The notes beneath the pieces were generated by a model. It had not been told where the DNA came from, did not search any database, and saw only the letters and a program-made list of their open reading frames with translations. Made by a program: the position numbers and the translations under genes. 12,264 nt of DNA from a bacterium. GTDB lineage: Bacteria > Coprothermobacterota > Coprothermobacteria > Coprothermobacterales > JAADFF01. The DNA is taken from contig JAMORD010000023.1 of NCBI GenBank assembly GCA_027063755.1, positions 1 through 12,264 of the forward strand. The letters run 5' to 3'. Positions 1 through 8,121 of this stretch are shown here, piece by piece. The first letter of the stretch is position 1, and the number at the start of each line of letters is the position of its first letter.

Positions 1-1556
1 CTACAAAACATGGGGTTTACAAGATATATTTACCCAATATGAGCCTTTCAAGGGCTTCTGGTATTGAATATTATGGTGAAGTTGAACATGTAGTAGTTTC
101 TCCAAGGGGAGATGTTGTTGCATCTACAGGAAATGATATCTACATTAAACCTGCAGGAGGTAAGTCATACAAGTTATCTATAGGTGCGTCTGGTAATGTT
201 ATAACATCTATTGTTTCTTATGGATATGATAATGTACTAGTATCTCTGGCTGGTAATAAAAGTGCTGGTCTTTATATGGTAGAAAACATGTTTTATGTGA
301 AACAGGTTTTAGAAATTAATGTACCTGTAAGAAACAATGTGGTTTCTTACATTAAGCCTGAAAATAGTTCTGTTGTGTGGTTTAAATATGGTGAATCTCT
401 TTATTGGTTCAATAAGCCTAATAGTATATATCGTTTTCAGTTTATGTCTTCTGATGGTAAGTATATAGATGGGTCTATTGTTCTATCTATTGCTCCGTGG
501 ATTACAGGAGACAAACTGGCTCTTGGAACAGTACTTGGCTTTTATGTGGGAAACAAGGTCAGTCGTGTTATGAGTCAGATAGATGTTTCATCGTTTATAT
601 CTGAGAGTATTGTTGATGTTGACACCGATGGCAGGGGGAAGTATTTTATTCTTACCCGAAAGTATGTGTATGTTTACAATGCCTATACGGGCTATTTCAA
701 GAGACTTCTTCTCCCAAAGGGAGAATATGCATACGATGAGTATTATTACGATGGTGGAATATACATATCTACTACCAAGTCTATTTTGAAATATGAAGAT
801 GATGTCATTGTTGCTTATCATGCTATGAATTATGGAGCTACCCGTATTGTAGGCACTTTAGGTGGCATATGGGCTATTAGCAATGGTAAATTAGTATTTC
901 TTGATAGGAAGCTACAAAAGGTTATACCTATTTCTGTTTTTAGTGGAACAGATGTCGTTGATGTTGATAGGTGGCAAAACTATCTTGTTGTTGGTACCGA
1001 TGAAGGGGTCTTTCTATACAAGGGGGGAAAGATATGGGGTGTCTTTTCTGCTTTTGAGGGTATGGTTACATCAAACTTTGTAACAGATGTAGCCGTGTGG
1101 AATAACTATTTGATTGTTGGTACTCATAGTGGTCTCTCTGTTGTAGATCTTGGTAGTGGGCTGATACCTTTTAGAGATGTTATTTATCTTGACTATATTG
1201 AATGGATGCATCGTTTAACGGCTCTTGGTATTGTAAAAGGAGCCGGCAACGGTGCATATATGCCTTATAAACCTGTTACTGTTGAGGAACTGGTTATATT
1301 GCTGTCTCGTGCTTCTCATATCCCAATAAGGTCTTGCAAAGTGAGAAATGCCCATTCTTGGGCTGTGCCGTATATATGTGGTTATTTCAATGGTAAAGTC
1401 CCTTCTGGTATTGATTGGAAGGGGGTTTTAACCTCAGATGTGTTGAATAAATATTTCTCTTATGTCAATATTCCATCTAAACATGGAAAATATATTAGAA
1501 TAGATGTTTTTCGCTTTTTATATAAACTTATCTATTCTAACGGATTGTGGAGGTGA
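1..1556 (+). CDS. Beta-propeller protein with C-terminal SLH region (5' partial)
   Basis: The reading frame is open from the first complete codon (position 3) to TGA at 1554-1556. The first ATG, at 39, has no Shine-Dalgarno site, so the gene most likely begins outside the window and any signal peptide is not visible. The visible part is a series of roughly 40-50-residue beta-rich units with short hydrophobic strands and Gly/Asp turns, at least six or seven of them. The clearest are around 940-1060 and 1075-1155, with NYLVVGTDEGVFLYKGG and NYLIVGTHSGLSVVDLG, which resemble two-component-regulator propeller (Reg_prop) blades. From about 1168 to 1320 a surface-layer homology (SLH) unit follows, with LTALGIVKGAGNGAYMPYKP and a VTVEELVILLSRA helix; a second, degenerate SLH-like unit covers about 1348-1470. 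I infer an envelope protein that binds the cell-wall polymer through SLH and uses the propeller as a scaffold. No enzyme motif is seen. It ends in LWR, encoded by the SD of gatC. Confidence 0.75.
   Translation, partial: TKHGVYKIYLPNMSLSRASGIEYYGEVEHVVVSPRGDVVASTGNDIYIKPAGGKSYKLSIGASGNVITSIVSYGYDNVLVSLAGNKSAGLYMVENMFYVKQVLEINVPVRNNVVSYIKPENSSVVWFKYGESLYWFNKPNSIYRFQFMSSDGKYIDGSIVLSIAPWITGDKLALGTVLGFYVGNKVSRVMSQIDVSSFISESIVDVDTDGRGKYFILTRKYVYVYNAYTGYFKRLLLPKGEYAYDEYYYDGGIYISTTKSILKYEDDVIVAYHAMNYGATRIVGTLGGIWAISNGKLVFLDRKLQKVIPISVFSGTDVVDVDRWQNYLVVGTDEGVFLYKGGKIWGVFSAFEGMVTSNFVTDVAVWNNYLIVGTHSGLSVVDLGSGLIPFRDVIYLDYIEWMHRLTALGIVKGAGNGAYMPYKPVTVEELVILLSRASHIPIRSCKVRNAHSWAVPYICGYFNGKVPSGIDWKGVLTSDVLNKYFSYVNIPSKHGKYIRIDVFRFLYKLIYSNGLWR
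1549..1555 (+). promoter_or_regulatory. Ribosome binding site of gatC, overlapping the upstream stop
   Basis: GGAGGTG lies 8 bases (counted from the end of GGAGG) before GTG at 1562 and contains part of the TGA (1554-1556) of the preceding gene. It fixes the gatC start at 1562, because the in-frame GTG codons at 1547 and 1553 lie within or upstream of the SD itself. The arrangement suggests translational coupling between the two genes. Confidence 0.85.
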
Positions 1557-1561
1557 ATAGT

Positions 1562-1852
1562 GTGGATATAAAGGTTGATAAGGGACTTGTGCGCAAGATA
1601 GCTGATATGGCTATGCTTGAATTTAATGATGAGGAGATAGAGGAGTTTGTTTCATATTTTGAGGAGATGTTTGGTGTGTTTGATATGCTTGGAGATATTT
1701 CGCCTAATTATGGGACCTCTACGCTGCCAGCAACACTCCATGATGATGAACCTGAAAGTAGGGTGGATTATCATGATTTGTGGATGAGATTTTCTCTCAT
1801 GAAAAATGGATATCTACTTGTACCACCAATCAGAGGGGGAGATGAGGAATGA
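1562..1852 (+). CDS. gatC: Asp-tRNA(Asn)/Glu-tRNA(Gln) amidotransferase subunit C
   Basis: A 96-residue protein, close to the usual GatC length of about 95. GatC is the small subunit that wraps around GatA and holds it to GatB in the heterotrimer that amidates Glu-tRNA(Gln) and Asp-tRNA(Asn) in the cytoplasm. Visible family features are the N-terminal helix (VRKIADMAMLEFNDEEIEEF), a following amphipathic helix, the middle Leu-rich and acidic linker (TLPATLHDDEP), and the C-terminal NGYLLVPPI, equivalent to the usual G-(F/Y)-F-x-V-P-x-(I/V). The start is GTG 1562, chosen from the SD at 1549-1555; longer versions from 1547 would begin upstream of the SD. The TGA stop overlaps the ATG of gatA (ATGA at 1849-1852), which points to coupled translation. 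Identification also rests on the gatA and gatB genes that follow. Confidence 0.93.
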   Translation: MDIKVDKGLVRKIADMAMLEFNDEEIEEFVSYFEEMFGVFDMLGDISPNYGTSTLPATLHDDEPESRVDYHDLWMRFSLMKNGYLLVPPIRGGDEE

Positions 1853-3261
1853 CAATAAAACAGCTGAGACAGAAATTTTTATCGGGTGATATGACCCCGC
1901 TTGAATATATGGAGCGTATCTTGGAGATAATTCGTGAAAAAGAAAGAGAAATTAATGCCTTTACACATCTGGATAAGACTGATACTTTGCTGAAAGAAGC
2001 GGAAATATGGACGAGAAGGTATAAATCAGGAGAAGATTTACCACCACTTGCCGGTATTCCAGTGGCCATAAAAGATAATATAGCCGTAAAGGATATGCCT
2101 TTAACCTGTGCCAGTAAAATTCTTCAAGAATTTATATCTCCATACGATGCCACAGCTGTGAAGAAGCTTAAGGAGGCCGGGGCCATTATTATTGGTAAGA
2201 CTAACCTTGATGAGTTTGCCATGGGATCCACAACAGAGTATTCCATATTCGGACCTACCCACAATCCTGTTGATCTTGAAAGGGTACCCGGTGGTTCCAG
2301 TGGTGGTTCTGCTGCGGCTGTTGCAGCAGATATGGTGCCGGTGGCACTGGGTAGCGATACTGGAGGTTCTGTGAGGCAACCTGCATCATTTACCGATACA
2401 GTTGGTATCAAGCCATCTTATGGTATGGTTTCTCGTTATGGACTTGTGGCATTTGCCTCTTCCCTTGACCAGATTGGTGTACTTGCCAGAAATGTTGAAG
2501 ATGCGGTTCTTGTAGCCCGAGTGATAGCAGGTAAAGATAGATACGATGCCACATCAAGAGAGCTGACAGTAAAAGGAGTTTTAGAATCTTTAGATACAGT
2601 TGATGGCATAAAAATAGGTGTGTGGAAAGAATTAAATGAACATCCTGCTGAGGAAGGGATCATGACGGTATGGGATGAGGCTATAATGAAAGCATCAAAA
2701 GAATTTCCCATGATCCCCGTCTCTTTGCCGGATATTGCTTCCGGTATAGCTTCTTACTATCTCATAGCTCCTGCAGAGGCTTCTGCCAATCTGGCTCGCT
2801 ATGATGGCGTGAGATATGCATGGCGTGTTCTTGATGCTTCTACATATAAAGAAATGGTGAAGAAAACAAGGACAATAGGATTTGGCAAAGAGGTAAAGAG
2901 AAGAATTATGATAGGTACATTTGCCTTATCTGCTGGATATCAAGATGCATTTTATAAGAAGGCTGTTGCCATGAAATATAAGATTATGAAAAACTTTGAA
3001 GAGGCTTTTAAGCAGGTTGATGTTATCCTTGTACCTACATCACCTAAACTACCATGGAAGATAGGCGAGAAAATGGCACCATCTGAGGTGTATAAGGCAG
3101 ATCTTTATACTATACCTGTTAACCTTGCAGGCTTGCCTGCTATTTCTATCCCTGCAGGCTATGTTGACAATCTTCCTGTCGGTATCCAAGTTATTGGCAG
3201 ATATGGTGAAGATGAAAAAGTATGGGCTGTTGCAGATAAGCTTCTGAGCTTGTGGAGGTGA
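1849..3261 (+). CDS. gatA: Asp-tRNA(Asn)/Glu-tRNA(Gln) amidotransferase subunit A
   Basis: A 470-residue amidase-signature protein, shorter than but close to typical GatA (about 480-490). It hydrolyses glutamine and delivers ammonia through a channel to GatB. The Ser-cisSer-Lys triad is complete: Lys75 in GIPVAIKDNIAV, cis-Ser150 in VPGGSSGGSAAA and nucleophile Ser174 in LGSDTGGSVRQPAS. The 75/24-residue spacing matches that of characterised GatA enzymes (Lys79, Ser154 and Ser178 in Staphylococcus aureus). Downstream are the family's VGIKPSYGMVSRYGLVAFAS and, near the end, the NLAGLPAISIP segment. The start is ATG 1849 with a GGGGGAG SD 7 bases upstream, overlapping the gatC stop as ATGA. The C-terminal LWR-stop is written by the sequence that is also the gatB ribosome binding site. 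No defect is seen, and I expect an active glutaminase subunit. Confidence 0.98.
   Translation: MTIKQLRQKFLSGDMTPLEYMERILEIIREKEREINAFTHLDKTDTLLKEAEIWTRRYKSGEDLPPLAGIPVAIKDNIAVKDMPLTCASKILQEFISPYDATAVKKLKEAGAIIIGKTNLDEFAMGSTTEYSIFGPTHNPVDLERVPGGSSGGSAAAVAADMVPVALGSDTGGSVRQPASFTDTVGIKPSYGMVSRYGLVAFASSLDQIGVLARNVEDAVLVARVIAGKDRYDATSRELTVKGVLESLDTVDGIKIGVWKELNEHPAEEGIMTVWDEAIMKASKEFPMIPVSLPDIASGIASYYLIAPAEASANLARYDGVRYAWRVLDASTYKEMVKKTRTIGFGKEVKRRIMIGTFALSAGYQDAFYKKAVAMKYKIMKNFEEAFKQVDVILVPTSPKLPWKIGEKMAPSEVYKADLYTIPVNLAGLPAISIPAGYVDNLPVGIQVIGRYGEDEKVWAVADKLLSLWR
3254..3260 (+). promoter_or_regulatory. Ribosome binding site of gatB, overlapping the gatA stop
   Basis: GGAGGTG is followed after 8 bases (from the end of GGAGG) by GTG at 3267. 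It includes the first two bases of the gatA TGA at 3259-3261. It sets the gatB start at 3267, since the upstream in-frame GTG codons at 3252 and 3258 fall in the SD itself. The 13 bases 3250-3262 are identical to 1545-1557 in front of gatC. Confidence 0.85.
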
Positions 3262-3266
3262 AGACG

Positions 3267-4691
3267 GTGAAATACTATGTGCATATAGGTTTTGAAGTTC
3301 ATATAAGGTTAGACACAAAAACTAAGATGTTTTGCTCTTGTAGCACGGAGGAAGGGGAGCCAAATACACATATATGTCCTGTGTGTTTAGGATATCCTGG
3401 TGCACTTCCCGTGCCCAATAAAGAGGCCTTTAAATATGCCATAAAAATGGCGAAGGCATTGAATGGAAAAATCAATGAAACGGTGGTATTTGCCCGTAAA
3501 AACTATTTCTATCCGGATCTTCCTAAAGGGTATCAGATTACCCAACATGAACCACCACTTATGGAGGATGGTTACCTTGTCCTTGCTGAAAGTGGTAAGA
3601 AAATCCGTATTATTAGATTGCATGTTGAGGAAGATGCCGCAAAGACACTTTATGATAGTGAGACCGGTAGGCAGGGAGAAAATGCATTTCTTATGGTTGA
3701 CTATAACAGAAGTGGTGTACCATTAGCTGAAATTGTCAGCTATCCTGATATTCATGATCCCGATGAGGGTGTGGAATATCTAAAGACTCTTCAAGCCCTT
3801 GCCAGATATCTTGGTGTTTCCAAGGCCAATATGGAGAAGGGTGAGATGAGGGCCGATGTCAATATTTCGGTATCTACTGAGCCCGATAGATTGGGAACCA
3901 AGGTGGAGATTAAAAATATGAACTCTTTTAAAGCTATTCATGATGCTCTTGAATATGAGATACAGCGACAGATAAAAGCCATTGAGACAGGTGAACCTAT
4001 ATATCAGGAGACCCGTATGTGGGATGAATCTACAGGGAAAACACTGGTTATGCGTAGAAAGGAGACAAGCGATGACTATAGATATTTCCCCGAACCTGAT
4101 ATACCACCATTTAAACTGAGCAAAGAGGTGTTGGAGATAGAGCCAGAATACACTAATCTTCATGATCTTTATAAAGAGGTGAAATCATGGAATATAGATG
4201 AGAAGAAGGTTGGCTTTATTGTCTATTCTCCTGATATATATAAGGCATTGAAATATATGATACAAAAAGGGGTTTCTCCAAAGTTTGCTGTTTCTATGTA
4301 TCTTGATGAAATTAAGGGACAACTTGAAAAGGTCGGTCAACAAATAGAGGAGAAGCATAAAGATTGGACCTTATACATTTACAAACTCATAGAAGAGGGT
4401 AAAATAGACAACTCTATTGCCAAAAAGATTATCAGGAAGGCTATTACACATAGTAAAGAGCCCAAAGATATTTACGAAGCCGAGTTTAGCGGTCCCGGTG
4501 TGTCTGAAGACGATATTCGCAAGACTATAAAAGGTGTACTGGCTCAAAATCCTGATATTGTTAAGAAGTATAAGGATGGTAAAAAATCGGTATTTGGTTT
4601 TTTGATGGGACAGTGTATGAAGGCATTTGGTGGAAAAGTGCCTGCTGCAACAGTCAAGAAACTGCTTGGGGAGGAGCTTGAGCGTGTCTAA
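3267..4691 (+). CDS. gatB: Asp-tRNA(Asn)/Glu-tRNA(Gln) amidotransferase subunit B
   Basis: A 474-residue kinase-like subunit that binds the misacylated tRNA, phosphorylates the Glu or Asp side chain with ATP and transfers ammonia from GatA. The N-terminal cradle domain has YYVHIGFEVHIRL (Glu10 of the GxEVH motif) and a complete zinc-type cysteine set, Cys23-x-Cys25 and Cys37-x-x-Cys40 in ICPVCLGYPGALPVPN. The core signature FARKNYFYPDLPKGYQITQH is present, as are VEEDAAK, the DYNRSGVPLAEIV segment and KVEIKNMNSFKA. The C-terminal tRNA-binding helical and YqeY-like tail includes KDGKKSVFGFLMGQCMKA. The start is GTG 3267, by the SD at 3254-3260. The 3' end overlaps the preferred dnaE start by 8 bases. 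All expected domains are present, so a functional GatCAB is likely, which implies that the host uses an indirect route to Gln-tRNA(Gln), Asn-tRNA(Asn) or both. Confidence 0.98.
   Translation: MKYYVHIGFEVHIRLDTKTKMFCSCSTEEGEPNTHICPVCLGYPGALPVPNKEAFKYAIKMAKALNGKINETVVFARKNYFYPDLPKGYQITQHEPPLMEDGYLVLAESGKKIRIIRLHVEEDAAKTLYDSETGRQGENAFLMVDYNRSGVPLAEIVSYPDIHDPDEGVEYLKTLQALARYLGVSKANMEKGEMRADVNISVSTEPDRLGTKVEIKNMNSFKAIHDALEYEIQRQIKAIETGEPIYQETRMWDESTGKTLVMRRKETSDDYRYFPEPDIPPFKLSKEVLEIEPEYTNLHDLYKEVKSWNIDEKKVGFIVYSPDIYKALKYMIQKGVSPKFAVSMYLDEIKGQLEKVGQQIEEKHKDWTLYIYKLIEEGKIDNSIAKKIIRKAITHSKEPKDIYEAEFSGPGVSEDDIRKTIKGVLAQNPDIVKKYKDGKKSVFGFLMGQCMKAFGGKVPAATVKKLLGEELERV
4670..4676 (+). promoter_or_regulatory. 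Ribosome binding site of dnaE inside gatB
   Basis: The purine run GGGGAGGAG (4668-4676) sits inside the last codons of gatB. Its GGAG (4673-4676) is 7 bases from GTG at 4684. An in-frame TTG at 4678 is only 3 bases beyond GGAGG and is a poorer choice. Confidence 0.7.
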
Positions 4692-7600
4692 AGATTTTGT
4701 GCATTTACATGTACACACGGCCTATAGTTTGCTTGACGGGGCATCGCGTATAGATGATCTCCTTGCCCGCACTGCTGAACTGGGCATGAAATCTATTGCT
4801 ATTACCGATCATGGTGTAATGTATGGTGCTGTTGAGTTTTCACAAAAGGCCAAAAATTATGGAGTTAAACCTATCATTGGGGTAGAGGCATATGTAACAG
4901 ATGATGTATCTGTAAAAGATAAAAATGCCAAATATTATCACCTTATACTGCTGGCTAAAAATAAGCAGGGTTATAAGAATATCAACTATCTTCTCTCCCG
5001 GGCCTTTAAAGAAGGATTTTACTACAGACCCCGTATAGAAAAGTCTTGGCTTATGGAACATAGCGAAGGTATTATTGCCTCCAGTGCCTGTGTTATGGGG
5101 GAGGTAGCTCAGAAGATACTTACAGAGGGTATTGATGCGGCAGAAAGGGTAGCTCTGTGGTATCAAGATGTATTTGGCAAAGACCATTTTTATCTTGAAG
5201 TGATGTATCACAATATGGAGGAAGAAGAACAGGTTATAGAGGGCATGAAAGAAATATCTCGTCGTACGGGGATTCCACTTCTTGCCACTAACGATAGTCA
5301 CTATACACATCCTGATGATTGGGAAGTGCAGCAGGTGCTTATGGCTATAGCAAGTAGAAATAGTAAGGCCGATGACTTTGGTGTATTTACTCAGTATCAC
5401 GAGTTTTATGTAAAGTCTCCTGAGCAGATGTGGGAAATATTTGCAGATAGGTTTGGTATACCCGAGGCACTGGAGAATACACTGAAAGTTGCCGATATGA
5501 TAGAATTTGATATAGAAACAGGAATATATCATGTGCCGAGGTATCCTCTACCTGAAGGTTTTTCTTCTGAAGAGGAATATCTACGATACCTTGCCGAGCA
5601 AGGTCTTTCTAAACGATACGAAGAAATTACTGACGATATTGTAGAACGTATGAATTATGAGCTTGATATGATATCTCGTATGGGATTTGCCGGATATTTC
5701 CTCATTGTTAGAGAATATATTATATGGGCGAAAGAGCATGGTATTATGGTCGGTCCCGGTAGAGGCTCGGCTGCTGGTTCTCTTGTTTCTTACCTTATAG
5801 GTATTACAGATATAGATCCTCTTAGGTGGGGACTTCTATTTGAGCGTTTTCTTAATCCTGAGCGTGTGACCATGCCAGATATTGATGTTGACTTTGATGC
5901 TGCTCGCAGGGACGAGGTTATTAGGCATGTTTCTGAACTATATGGTGAAGATAAGGTGGCCCAGATTATTACATTTGGAACAATGGCATCCAAAGCTGCA
6001 GTTAGAGATGTTGGTAGGGTGAAGGGATATCCACTGTCTCTTGTAGATAAGGTGTCTAAGGCTATTCCTCAAGGAGCATCTATAAAAAAGGCTCTTGAAG
6101 AGTCTCAGGCATTGAAAGAACTGTATGAATCTGATGAGAGGGTTAAGGATCTTATTGATACAGCTATGAAAATAGAAGGTTTTCCCAGACACTCTTCTAC
6201 ACATGCTGCTGGTGTAGTTATTGGAGATGCTCCACTGACAGAATATGTGCCACTGCAATATGATACCTCATCGGTTACCGGTTTTATTACGCAATATGCC
6301 AAAGACGAAGTTGAATCTGTTGGACTTCTAAAGATGGATTTTCTTGGGCTGCGAAATCTGACAATTATTCAAGATGCTTTAAATCTTATAGAAAGATTTC
6401 ACGGTGTCAAGGTTGATCTGCTTGAGCTTGCCAAGGACCCTACAGATGAAAATGTATATAAGATGATTGCCGAAGGTAATGTGCTTGGTGTGTTCCAGAT
6501 GGAAAGCGAGGGTTTTAGGTCATTTGTCATGCGACTGAAACCCTCACGATTTGAAGATCTTATTGCTGCCCTTGCCCTATTTAGACCGGGTACATTGGCC
6601 TCCGGCGGTGCCGATATGTATATTCGCCGTAAGCATGGTCTTGAAAAGGTAGATTATTACCACCCGGATCTTAAGGATATTCTTGATGAGACATATGGTG
6701 TCATCGTCTATCAGGAACAGATTATGCAGATAGCATCTAAGATGGCCGGCTTTACACTGGGTAAGGCAGATATCCTTCGGCGTGCTATTGGTAAGAAAAA
6801 ACTCAAAGTTATGATGCAGATGAAGGAAGAGTTTATAGAAGGTGGTGTCTCTAAAGGTTATAGTAGAGAGCTGATGGAACAGATATGGGAAGTTATTGTG
6901 AAGTTTGCCGAATATGGTTTCAATAAATCACATTCTGCTGCTTATGCCTTGGTGACATACTGGACAGGTTGGCTGAAGTATCATTATCCTTTGGAATACA
7001 TGTCTGCAGTGCTTACCAGCGTTGCAGGAAATACCGATAAACTGGTGAAATATATTGTTGCTACGCAGGATATGGGTATAACAGTACTTCCTCCTGATGT
7101 CAACGAAAGCGATATTAGACAGTTTGTACCTGTGTATACAGAGGAAGGAGAAGGAGCAGTCAGGGCATCGCTAGTTATTGTCAAGGGGGTAGGTGAAAAA
7201 GAACTGGAAAAACTTGTAGGAGAAAGAGAGAAAAATGGGCCGTTTAAAGACTTTGATGATTTTGTATCTAGGGCTTTATCTGCAGGAGTTAAATCTGGTT
7301 CTATAGAAATGCTTATTAAGGCTGGTGCAACGGATAGATTTGGTGATAGGGAAAAACTTTTAAAGAAGTTTAAATCAGGAGTTTCTGGCGGTATGTCCCA
7401 GTCTTTATTTGGAGAAGATCTGCCAGGCATGGATGATATAGAAGTGCCAACACATGGTGAGATGGAATTTACAGCACTGGGATTTTATTTAAAATATCAT
7501 CCACTTCAAGATGTGGCCGGTAGAATTAAAGCCTTGAGAAAGGAGCTTGGTGTATGGCCGCTTACAAGGGTCCAGGAAGAAGAGGATTTTGAAGATGCTG

Positions 7601-8118
7601 CAAAATTTGATGTGCTTGGTATGATTACAGCTTTAAAAGAGAAAAAGTCTGGCGGTAATTTGCTTGGTATAGCCGATGTAGAAGATCTAACAGGCAAAAT
7701 CAAGATTTATGTAAGGGGTAAGAATCTTATAGACATACAAGAATATAAGGAGAAGCCCGGTGTTTTACATATGTCTATCACAGCCTTGAAGCGTAGAGAT
7801 GGTGAGATTATGTATTTCCTTGATAGGGTGAAACAATTTTATCCTATAGAGAAACTGAGAGGATCGGTAGTTTATCTTCCTAAACTAACACTAAAGTTAC
7901 CTGCATACGCTTGGCATAGAGATTTTTTGGTTAGGTTGTCTGTTGAGCTAAAGAAGATAAAGAAGAAGAAGTATCTTGTAGAGATACATTTGCCTCTTAG
8001 AGGAGGTGGTAGTATTAATAAGTTGTTAGACTCGCGATTTGGCGTTGATTCAACAACAACGCTTAAGAAAATACTCAAAGCCATGGGAATAGAAGAGTTT
8101 CATATAGAGGAGGGATAG
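4684..8118 (+). CDS. dnaE: DNA polymerase III subunit alpha (DnaE1 type)
   Basis: A 1144-residue C-family replicative polymerase, normal length for DnaE. An N-terminal PHP domain keeps its metal ligands: His9 and His11 in HLHVHTAYS, Asp42-His43 in AITDHG and Glu68 in IIGVEAYV, so PHP-based 3'-5' proofreading is plausible, unlike in the E. coli protein. The polymerase site has Asp401 and Asp403 in MPDIDVDF and Asp552 in LLKMDFLGLR. Other visible parts are GPGRGSAAGSLVSY, RHSSTHAAGVVIG, the fingers signature YGFNKSHSAAYALVTYW, a helix-hairpin-helix from about residue 836 (GVGEKELEKL) and an OB fold at about 975-1060. The putative clamp-binding pentamer is SQSLF at 905-909, lacking the consensus first Gln. 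No exonuclease domain interrupts the PHP domain, so it is not PolC. The start is GTG 4684, by the SD inside gatB; in-frame extension to 4627 has no family similarity. It ends in TAG, 3 bases before the next gene. Confidence 0.97.
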   Translation: MSKDFVHLHVHTAYSLLDGASRIDDLLARTAELGMKSIAITDHGVMYGAVEFSQKAKNYGVKPIIGVEAYVTDDVSVKDKNAKYYHLILLAKNKQGYKNINYLLSRAFKEGFYYRPRIEKSWLMEHSEGIIASSACVMGEVAQKILTEGIDAAERVALWYQDVFGKDHFYLEVMYHNMEEEEQVIEGMKEISRRTGIPLLATNDSHYTHPDDWEVQQVLMAIASRNSKADDFGVFTQYHEFYVKSPEQMWEIFADRFGIPEALENTLKVADMIEFDIETGIYHVPRYPLPEGFSSEEEYLRYLAEQGLSKRYEEITDDIVERMNYELDMISRMGFAGYFLIVREYIIWAKEHGIMVGPGRGSAAGSLVSYLIGITDIDPLRWGLLFERFLNPERVTMPDIDVDFDAARRDEVIRHVSELYGEDKVAQIITFGTMASKAAVRDVGRVKGYPLSLVDKVSKAIPQGASIKKALEESQALKELYESDERVKDLIDTAMKIEGFPRHSSTHAAGVVIGDAPLTEYVPLQYDTSSVTGFITQYAKDEVESVGLLKMDFLGLRNLTIIQDALNLIERFHGVKVDLLELAKDPTDENVYKMIAEGNVLGVFQMESEGFRSFVMRLKPSRFEDLIAALALFRPGTLASGGADMYIRRKHGLEKVDYYHPDLKDILDETYGVIVYQEQIMQIASKMAGFTLGKADILRRAIGKKKLKVMMQMKEEFIEGGVSKGYSRELMEQIWEVIVKFAEYGFNKSHSAAYALVTYWTGWLKYHYPLEYMSAVLTSVAGNTDKLVKYIVATQDMGITVLPPDVNESDIRQFVPVYTEEGEGAVRASLVIVKGVGEKELEKLVGEREKNGPFKDFDDFVSRALSAGVKSGSIEMLIKAGATDRFGDREKLLKKFKSGVSGGMSQSLFGEDLPGMDDIEVPTHGEMEFTALGFYLKYHPLQDVAGRIKALRKELGVWPLTRVQEEEDFEDAAKFDVLGMITALKEKKSGGNLLGIADVEDLTGKIKIYVRGKNLIDIQEYKEKPGVLHMSITALKRRDGEIMYFLDRVKQFYPIEKLRGSVVYLPKLTLKLPAYAWHRDFLVRLSVELKKIKKKKYLVEIHLPLRGGGSINKLLDSRFGVDSTTTLKKILKAMGIEEFHIEEG

Positions 8119-8121
8119 GTA

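Noticed and set aside
39-41. ATG at 39 as the true start of the first gene
   Set aside because: No SD precedes it, and the frame stays open with propeller-like residues (KHGVYKIYLPN) back to the window edge.
3780-4163. A 127-codon minus-strand open frame inside gatB
   Set aside because: Opposite conserved GatB sequence; composition typical of a shadow frame.
4627-4683. N-terminal extension of dnaE from 4627
   Set aside because: It lies fully inside gatB coding sequence, has no resemblance to PHP N-termini, and the SD at 4670-4676 favours GTG 4684.
4840-5532. A 230-codon minus-strand open frame inside dnaE
   Set aside because: It lies wholly opposite conserved PHP and polymerase coding sequence, is rich in Phe, Tyr, Ile and His as expected for an antisense frame, and shows no family motif.
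6984-7430. A 148-codon minus-strand open frame inside dnaE
   Set aside because: Ser/Pro/Thr-rich composition is the mirror of Gly/Glu/Lys codons in dnaE; no motif and no gene context.
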